Part shown: one piece after another, positions 18,249 to 23,523 of the stretch | How the letters are laid out: every line of letters starts with the position of its first letter | Position numbering within the stretch: the first letter of the stretch is position 1 | Translations under genes and position numbers: made by a program | Assembly (NCBI GenBank): GCA_051892875.1 | Contig: JBJFGR010000015.1 | Span: 1 to 23,523 of the forward strand | From: JBJFGR01 sp051892875 | GTDB lineage: Bacteria; Pseudomonadota; Gammaproteobacteria; Enterobacterales; Succinivibrionaceae | Direction: 5' to 3' | DNA length: 23,523 nt | The notes under the pieces: generated by a model | Database searches by the model: none | The model's input: the letters and a program-made list of their open reading frames with translations, nothing else | What the model was told of the DNA's origin: nothing

Positions 18249-20606
18249 ATGGGATTGAGACCTTTGAAAGTTCGTATTAGAAAAGATAAAATTACATCTC
18301 TTGATGATATTGATGAAAAAGTAAAAGAAGAAGTAAAAACTGAAGAACTTGCCCCTTTTAAAAATCTAACTTTCAGATTTGATATGCTTTGCAGTGAGAC
18401 CACCCACGCTCAGTTATCAGAAGAAGAATGTGTAAAAGCAGGTAGTATCGATTTTAATCTGTGTGAGTATGAAAGATTAAAATTGTTAATGTATAACTAT
18501 AATTATAAGAAAAACTTAATTAAAAACGCAAAAGAAAAGAATGCTTGGTCATATATAGACGATATGATTTCGTATTTAAGTATGTTTGATTCAGCATTTT
18601 TCACAGAGCTTAAATTCTTAAAAAAATATAGAGTTTATTACGTTGAAAAGGAAATCAATAAATTACCTTCAATTAAAGCATACTTAAAGAAATTTGAAAA
18701 CGGTTATACATATCCTCAATTAAATATAAAAATATTGAGACGCGATAAGAACTTCATGAGGATTATAGAAAAAGCAGTTAAAGAATCAGGTAAAGAATTA
18801 ATTAAATACTTTAAACAAAAATTAGCTGAAAATCCAAAGAAATCAATTTGTACTCAAAATATTCATTGGTATTTAGATCTTATTTGCAAAGATAATAAAA
18901 AAATAAGAGATCTTGCAGAATTACATTTTTTACTTAGCAATTCTTCTTTTTATAACAGGCTTTATGGAGGAAGAGATTTATTTGATTGTCTTAAAAGATT
19001 AGATTATAAAGATATACCTTTATCAGAAATTGTTAAATATTCAAACACTCTTTTTTCAGTACAATCAGACAAAGCTGATTTATCAAATGCAACGTTATTT
19101 TTAATTCATGTCATTTTACTTTCTTGCTCGAGAGGGTATAAAACCAGAGAAGAGTTAATTAATAGCTTTATCCCAAAAGGTAAGCAAATCGATTTGACCT
19201 CGAAAGACTTCTATTATGTTAAACAATACGAGTATATAAAATCAATCCTGGATAATGCAATTAAGAAAAATAGTAAAGGTATAAATATTTTAATTTATGG
19301 TGCTCCAGGAGGCGGAAAAACAGCCTTATCTCGTGTATTAATTGATGACTTGAAGGTTGAACGTTATGAAATACCAAACGATGTCGAAATCGATAAAGAT
19401 GTAAATGCTGTTCAAAAAGAAACAGTACTGGGTAATGAAGGTAGGATTGTTAGATTCAAACTTATTTCGGATATGTTAAAAGAAAACAAGAATTGTGCAT
19501 TGTTATACGACGAAGCAGAAGACTTTTTCAGAAAAAACGATAATAAGAGTCAATCTAAAGCAGCTGTAAACAAATTCTTAGAAGATAATCCAAATCCTGT
19601 TATCTGGACTACAAATTCACTCGGTTGTATGGAAGAATCATATCTTAGACGCTTTACTTATGTCTTAAATATTGATAATCTCCCAAAAGATGTATATAAT
19701 AATGTCTTAACTAAACTCTGTAATAAATATAAACTAGAGCTTCCCGAAGATATTAAAAACTTATACCTCGAATATAGACCTAATTTCGGTATTGTTGAAA
19801 AAACTTTTAATAATTTTAATCTGTCAGAAAGTAAGGACGTTAATTTACTTAAACAAGATTTAATGGATTCTCTCCAAGGCTTTAATTTTGGATATAGTGT
19901 TAAAAAATTACCTGTAAATAACTTTAAATTTAATCCAGAATTAATTAATGCAAGTGAAAATTTAATAGATCTTACAAAAAATATTAAACAAGCAGGCAGA
20001 TTAGATTTTTCTATGCTATTGTGGGGTGTGCCTGGCTCAAGTAAAACTTCATATGCTCGCTACCTTGCTGAAGAATTAGGATTAACAGTAATAAATAAAA
20101 ATTATACTGAATTGTCTTCTATGTGGGTAGGTGAAACTGAAAAAAATATCGCAAATCTCTTCGCACAAGCAGAACAAGAAAAAGCTCTAATTATACTTGA
20201 TGAAGCAGATGTATTACTCCAGGATCGAAAAAAGTCCTTTAGAAGTTGGGAAATAACACAAACCGAAGCATTATTAACAGCAATGGAATTTCATCCTTAT
20301 CCATTTATTATGACAACTAATCTATACGAAAACTTAGATGCAGCAGTTATGAGAAGAATCCTTTATAAAGTAAAACACGACTACTTAACTAAGGATCAAA
20401 TCAAACTCGCATTTAAACATTTCTTTGATTTAGATATAACAGAAAATTTATATTTATCTAGACTTACTTCTGGTGATTTTGCTGTAATTAAAAAACAAGC
20501 AGAATATCAAGGTAAAATGAAAGATAAAGAATGGTTAATACAAAAACTAACTGAAGAAATGAATCAAAAGAAAATGACAGATGCAAGTAAAACTATTGTA
20601 ATGTAA
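18249..20606 (+). CDS. Tandem AAA+ ATPase
   Basis: 785 residues. A helical, unrecognised N-terminal region (about 1-330) is followed by two AAA+ modules. Module 1 has Walker A GAPGGGKT (351-358), Walker B ALLYDEAE (D421, E422) and sensor-1-like VIWTTNS, then SYLRRFTY with candidate arginine fingers. Module 2 has GVPGSSKT (593-600), ALIILDEAD (D651, E652), FIMTTNLYENLD and AAVMRRIL, plus a pore-loop-like SSMWVGETEKNI. Such proteins remodel or unfold other proteins. The second P-loop has Ser where the family has Gly before Lys, so its nucleotide handling may be altered. GAGG lies 9 bases before the ATG. It stands alone with its own terminator. The substrate is unknown: virion assembly, replication or host takeover are all possible. 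Confidence 0.9.
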   Translation: MGLRPLKVRIRKDKITSLDDIDEKVKEEVKTEELAPFKNLTFRFDMLCSETTHAQLSEEECVKAGSIDFNLCEYERLKLLMYNYNYKKNLIKNAKEKNAWSYIDDMISYLSMFDSAFFTELKFLKKYRVYYVEKEINKLPSIKAYLKKFENGYTYPQLNIKILRRDKNFMRIIEKAVKESGKELIKYFKQKLAENPKKSICTQNIHWYLDLICKDNKKIRDLAELHFLLSNSSFYNRLYGGRDLFDCLKRLDYKDIPLSEIVKYSNTLFSVQSDKADLSNATLFLIHVILLSCSRGYKTREELINSFIPKGKQIDLTSKDFYYVKQYEYIKSILDNAIKKNSKGINILIYGAPGGGKTALSRVLIDDLKVERYEIPNDVEIDKDVNAVQKETVLGNEGRIVRFKLISDMLKENKNCALLYDEAEDFFRKNDNKSQSKAAVNKFLEDNPNPVIWTTNSLGCMEESYLRRFTYVLNIDNLPKDVYNNVLTKLCNKYKLELPEDIKNLYLEYRPNFGIVEKTFNNFNLSESKDVNLLKQDLMDSLQGFNFGYSVKKLPVNNFKFNPELINASENLIDLTKNIKQAGRLDFSMLLWGVPGSSKTSYARYLAEELGLTVINKNYTELSSMWVGETEKNIANLFAQAEQEKALIILDEADVLLQDRKKSFRSWEITQTEALLTAMEFHPYPFIMTTNLYENLDAAVMRRILYKVKHDYLTKDQIKLAFKHFFDLDITENLYLSRLTSGDFAVIKKQAEYQGKMKDKEWLIQKLTEEMNQKKMTDASKTIVM

Positions 20607-20612
20607 TTAAGA

Positions 20613-20643
20613 AAAGCTCCAATAAAAAAGGAGCTTTCTTTTT
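20613..20643. terminator. Bidirectional intrinsic terminator between the AAA+ gene and the tail-fibre cluster
   Basis: AAAGCTCC (20613-20620) pairs perfectly with GGAGCTTT (20630-20637) around a 9-base AT loop. T-rich tails lie on the plus side, and on the minus side when read the other way. It serves the plus-strand AAA+ gene and the minus-strand cluster that ends at 20669. Confidence 0.85.
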
Positions 20644-20668
20644 AATATTTTTATATCCAACTAAAAAC

Positions 20669-21022
20669 CTAAGCTTCAGTCGATACTTCCTCAGCAATAT
20701 ACGGATTCTCAGCTCTAATCTTATCTTTACTCTCGAGCCAGGCTGTTTTAAGTTCCTCTGCATTTTCCGCACCTCTAGCGACAGCTTCGAGATAATTGTT
20801 TCTAAGCTTATCAGAAGTCTGAACATAGAGCTGTTCGCGGGTCCATCGGATAGCTTCGTTCTGCTCTTCGATAGGCACTTCAAAAACATATTCGCCGTTA
20901 TGAAGAAAATAAGTCTTATCAGTTTCCTCAATCCTATCTAGAGTAACACAAGGCATATTTTCGAGTACCTCTCTTGTAGGAGAAACAAAAGCTATTTTGT
21001 CATTTTGATAACCTAAATACAT
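20669..21022 (-). CDS. Tail-fibre-associated small protein (putative accessory or chaperone)
   Basis: 117 residues, not firmly recognised. The strand-like N-terminus (MYLGYQNDKIAFVSPTREVL) and LHNGEYVFEVP are followed by a helical C-terminal half (NEAIRWTREQLYV, then RNNYLEAVARGAENAEELKTAW) that ends ENPYIAEEV. The ending resembles that of the gene at 22272 (DNPYPTEE), in the style of tail-fibre assembly proteins. The ATG overlaps the stop of the fibre gene at 21022 (TAATG) and has AAGGAG inside that gene's end, so the two are translated together. It is last in the cluster before the terminator at 20613. Confidence 0.65.
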   Translation of the reverse strand: MYLGYQNDKIAFVSPTREVLENMPCVTLDRIEETDKTYFLHNGEYVFEVPIEEQNEAIRWTREQLYVQTSDKLRNNYLEAVARGAENAEELKTAWLESKDKIRAENPYIAEEVSTEA

Positions 21023-22224
21023 TAATTTTCTCCTTCTGCATAGACGAATTTAAAGTAGTTTGTCGAGCCAGCAACATTATAATAAATAAAAACTGTTTCA
21101 CCTTTTCTTGCTGGTCTCATTAAATTCATTACATCACTAGCACCACTTGAATAATTTTGGACATAGCCAGAAATATTATTACCAATATTCATATATTGAT
21201 TTGCTGCGGAAGACTTTTTAGACAGCCAAAACCACCCATTAGCAGGAGCTATATAACTTGCACCACTTGCACCCAAAGTTAAATCAATATATCTGTTTGA
21301 AGGCATACCTAAACCGCTTATTTCAGCTTTATCGTTATAATCGAGTGCATGAAAAGTAGTTTTAGGGGTAAGACTTTCAACTCGCCCTGATGACAAAACA
21401 AGATTTCCAGCAAATAATACTTCTTGTTTTGCAGTATTATTCCATAAAATTATATTTCTTTCTTCATCATATCTCCAACTACTTGGATTAGCATAAGCCC
21501 TTGATATAAAATTACTTCTTAATTGAATATAATAATTTCCTGTTGGTGTGTCCGGGTTTGTATAAGTCAAAACATTATTTGTTATTGTTTCCGTATTCTT
21601 CAAACTACCGTCTTCATTTCTGCCGTTCGGAATTAATCCTTTAACTCCCGGAAGTGCGAATATTGTACTGCCGATATAGCCAAAGTCGTTGAAAACTTGG
21701 TCTATTGAGGTAACAACACCTTCAGAAAGAGTAGCTACACCTAAAGGAAATCCAACTATGTGGTCTTGTGCAACACCAGAGTGATAATACTTTAATTCAT
21801 TTTTTGCAACATTATAATACCAACCTGTTACACTAGAAGAATCCGACCCAGAAGAAAAAGTAGATACAAGCCAATCGTTCATTAATATACCATTCTCATA
21901 TCTTATAAAAGTAGTTCCTGTTGTTTTCATGTCCAGATTGTTTATACCTGTCATATCACTTGCAATAACAAGTTCATCAAACTTTTTTGTAGTACCATCA
22001 GCTTCAAATCCATTAGGAATATAAATTTTACTTCCAGCTTTTAAAGTTAATACACCGTCTTTTAATTCGAGTTTGATGTCTTGAGGAATTTCAGTTATAC
22101 AGTTAGTAATTTGAGAAGTATTAAGAGTGTTATTCCATACATTAGGTACGGTATTTCGCAGATCTCTATCGGCTTTATCGTTTATTTGTTCAGCCAATTT
22201 TCCTACATCTATGTCTTGGGTCAT
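21022..22224 (-). CDS. Tail fibre / receptor-binding-type protein
   Basis: 400 residues. The N-terminus MTQDIDVGKLAEQINDKADR, with DLRNTVPNVWNN, is a common start of phage tail-fibre proteins and probably attaches to the fibre base. The rest is strand-rich with many Gly, Ser, Thr and Asn, as in fibre shafts and tips: KLELKDGVLTLKAGSKIYIP, GYIGSTIFALPGVKGLIPNG, a SSWRYDEERNIILW module and a C-terminal jelly-roll-like part with GWFWLSKKSSAANQYM and GETVFIYYNV. It would bind the host surface. It lies 47 bases after the gene at 22272; AAAGGGA is about 15 bases upstream, rather far. The exact receptor cannot be read from sequence. Confidence 0.8.
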   Translation of the reverse strand: MTQDIDVGKLAEQINDKADRDLRNTVPNVWNNTLNTSQITNCITEIPQDIKLELKDGVLTLKAGSKIYIPNGFEADGTTKKFDELVIASDMTGINNLDMKTTGTTFIRYENGILMNDWLVSTFSSGSDSSSVTGWYYNVAKNELKYYHSGVAQDHIVGFPLGVATLSEGVVTSIDQVFNDFGYIGSTIFALPGVKGLIPNGRNEDGSLKNTETITNNVLTYTNPDTPTGNYYIQLRSNFISRAYANPSSWRYDEERNIILWNNTAKQEVLFAGNLVLSSGRVESLTPKTTFHALDYNDKAEISGLGMPSNRYIDLTLGASGASYIAPANGWFWLSKKSSAANQYMNIGNNISGYVQNYSSGASDVMNLMRPARKGETVFIYYNVAGSTNYFKFVYAEGEN

Positions 22225-22271
22225 TTTATTTAGAATATCCCTTTAAAAAATTTTTGGTTTATTTGTTGTGC

Positions 22272-22634
22272 TTAATAGCTTTCTTCTGTTGGATATGGAT
22301 TATCTTCTTTTATTTCTGCTACTAGTATTTCTATCTCTCTTAATAATGTATCTTCTTCACCCTCTTCAAACAAATTAAAAGTTTTTTTACGAGTGTATTC
22401 AGACATAAGAGGATCAACTTCTGAAGCATAAAGAGAGGCTCGAGTTGCTTTTACTTCTTCATACGTTGGTGCAGGTTTAACAGGAGCAAATCCAACTAAA
22501 TACCAACTACCATTATATGCCTGCTCAACTTCCATCTCTGTCATACCAATAGATTGATAGAAAGCAGAGTTAGTTCCTAAACCAACTTCACAGAGTTTTG
22601 TTTCTTCATTTACAACTTTTGCATATTTTTTCAT
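22272..22634 (-). CDS. Tail-fibre assembly-like protein
   Basis: 120 residues. The N-terminus YAKVVNEETKLCEVGLGTN, with MTEMEVEQAYNGSWYLVGFAP, gives a small strand-rich domain. The second half (ATRASLYASEVDPLMSEYTRKK ... EIEILVAEIKEDNPYPTEE) follows the pattern of tail-fibre assembly and tail-chaperone proteins: 'R..Y..EVDPL', helix, 'I....PYP'. Such proteins help fibres fold or trimerise. The ATG lies one base after the stop of the fibre gene at 22636, with AGGAG in that gene's end. Function by pattern and neighbours; moderately sure. Confidence 0.65.
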   Translation of the reverse strand: MKKYAKVVNEETKLCEVGLGTNSAFYQSIGMTEMEVEQAYNGSWYLVGFAPVKPAPTYEEVKATRASLYASEVDPLMSEYTRKKTFNLFEEGEEDTLLREIEILVAEIKEDNPYPTEESY

Positions 22635-22635
22635 T

Positions 22636-23523
22636 TTAGTTTGCTCCTTTTAATGGGAAGAAATAAGCAGTATTGTTAATAGCTGAACTTGTAGTCAGTA
22701 CATCTCCTTTATTTAAAATATATGTTCCTGTTACTTGCGAATTGGATAAATGATATCCCAAATAAACTCCATTTATATATACATCCATTGTTTGTTGGTA
22801 GTTATTTAATACATAAGCAACACCATCAGCCGGGGCAGTAAAACTTGTTAGTCCACCTAACCCAATACCGGCACTATAATCCGGCATCCCCCAACCGACA
22901 ACAATTTCTCTATCGCTTGCAACTGTTCTGTCAATGCAATTAGAAACCTTAGTCAGCACACCAGAAGCGGCAATAACATTAGCGTCTTGAACAGTTTCGC
23001 CTACATAGAAATAGAGTTTTAAGCCTTGTGAACTGGTTTCGATACCTGATTTTGTTGGGTCTGTGGTAATACCAGCGACTTTGCCAGTAGCGATACCAGT
23101 TCCAGCTGTATCTCCTACATTTTTACCATAACCATCTATTGAGCCTATAAATACACTAGATTGTCCGCCATCACCTGCTCTAATACCTAAATGCTCATAA
23201 CCTGTTACACCAGTATCAAAACCAAGTCCCATTCCATTACCAACAACAGCATTACCACTTGCCAGCTTAACTTTAATCGGTAATCTGAAAGTCGTGTCTT
23301 CTGTGTTCAATACGAAATCAGTATCTGCATAATCTTCAGTTGATAACTTAACACTCACACCGTCTTTTGTTTCTGTACCGTTGTAAATCTTCAACAACAA
23401 GTCATAAGCAGATTTATAAGTTGCGCCGCTGTGGAAAGAACCGTTTGAAATTAACCAACTCGCATTTGTTATTTCATATTCTGACCATTTGTAATCTAAC
23501 AGACTGAAAGGATTATTTAACTG
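22636..23523 (-). CDS. Tail fibre protein, 5' end cut by window edge
   Basis: The frame is open to the last base of the window, giving 295 visible residues; a TTG at 23400 is inside the gene, not its start. Just inside the right edge it reads DYKWSEYEITNASWLISNG and FHSGATYKSAYDLLLKIYNG, a layout typical of fibre N-terminal or spike-like modules of gut phages. Strand-rich, Gly-heavy sequence follows: LPIKVKLASGNAVVGNG, GYEHLGIRAGDGGQSSVF, then YAGIG-like GMPDYSAGIGLGGLTSF and a C-terminal FTAPADGVAYVLNNYQQTMDV domain. That last part resembles the C-terminal domain of the fibre at 21022 (YIAPANGWFWL), so the two fibres may share a tip fold. It is followed immediately by the assembly-like gene. 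Confidence 0.75.
   Translation of the reverse strand, partial: QLNNPFSLLDYKWSEYEITNASWLISNGSFHSGATYKSAYDLLLKIYNGTETKDGVSVKLSTEDYADTDFVLNTEDTTFRLPIKVKLASGNAVVGNGMGLGFDTGVTGYEHLGIRAGDGGQSSVFIGSIDGYGKNVGDTAGTGIATGKVAGITTDPTKSGIETSSQGLKLYFYVGETVQDANVIAASGVLTKVSNCIDRTVASDREIVVGWGMPDYSAGIGLGGLTSFTAPADGVAYVLNNYQQTMDVYINGVYLGYHLSNSQVTGTYILNKGDVLTTSSAINNTAYFFPLKGAN

Noticed and set aside
1..23523. Stop-codon reassignment, as in some gut phages
   Set aside because: TAA, TAG (genes ending at 16327 and 3584) and TGA (gene ending at 12528) all end genes, and no long gene needs a reassigned stop.

Overview
The window is part of an AT-rich genome of a large tailed bacteriophage with a contractile-tail (myovirus-type) module. 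It holds a large terminase, a T4 gp19-type tail tube protein, a T4 gp21-type prohead protease, a scaffold-like coiled-coil protein, two unrelated peptidoglycan hydrolases and a tail-fibre cluster. The genes use the standard code: TAA, TAG and TGA all end genes. I see no tRNA, rRNA or CRISPR array, and no gap between genes longer than about 170 bases. The host cannot be fixed from sequence. The tail-fibre proteins are of a style I associate with phages of gut bacteria, and the Sec-type signal on one lysin fits a Gram-negative-type envelope, but this is weak.

Layout, left to right. (1) 1-2030, minus strand: a serine hydroxymethyltransferase (cut by the left edge) behind a CofE/F420 gamma-glutamyl-ligase-like gene, a possible folate or one-carbon pair. 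(2) 2218-7771, plus strand: five small unknown genes, one HU/IHF-like, then a probable small terminase and the large terminase. The large terminase gene carries two mini-inteins, one splitting the Walker A motif and one splitting the Walker B motif. (3) 7732-8109, minus: a small coiled-coil gene whose end overlaps the terminase end. (4) 8316-9926: a lysis-like cassette of exported hydrolase, polytopic membrane protein and 33-residue hydrophobic peptide. (5) 10017-10568: tail tube. (6) 10696-12528: a composite free-standing homing-endonuclease-like gene. (7) 12634-16327: a very long prohead protease fusion and a scaffold-like protein. (8) 16424-17644: GH19 endolysin and an unknown gene. (9) 17637-18080, minus: two small unknown genes. 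(10) 18249-20606: a tandem AAA+ ATPase. (11) 20669 to the right edge, minus: tail fibres and their accessory proteins.

Almost every transcription unit, on both strands, is preceded 20-80 bases before its start codon by a shared element close to RTTCTAWWWA, always pointing the way the gene points. I read this as a phage-specific promoter, probably late. Intrinsic terminators close the lysin, tail tube, scaffold and AAA+ units, so many genes are controlled as small units rather than one long operon. The main points of interest are the paired mini-inteins in the terminase ATPase motifs, the promoter family, the one-carbon gene pair, the oversized protease fusion and an open frame that continues past the small terminase stop codon.
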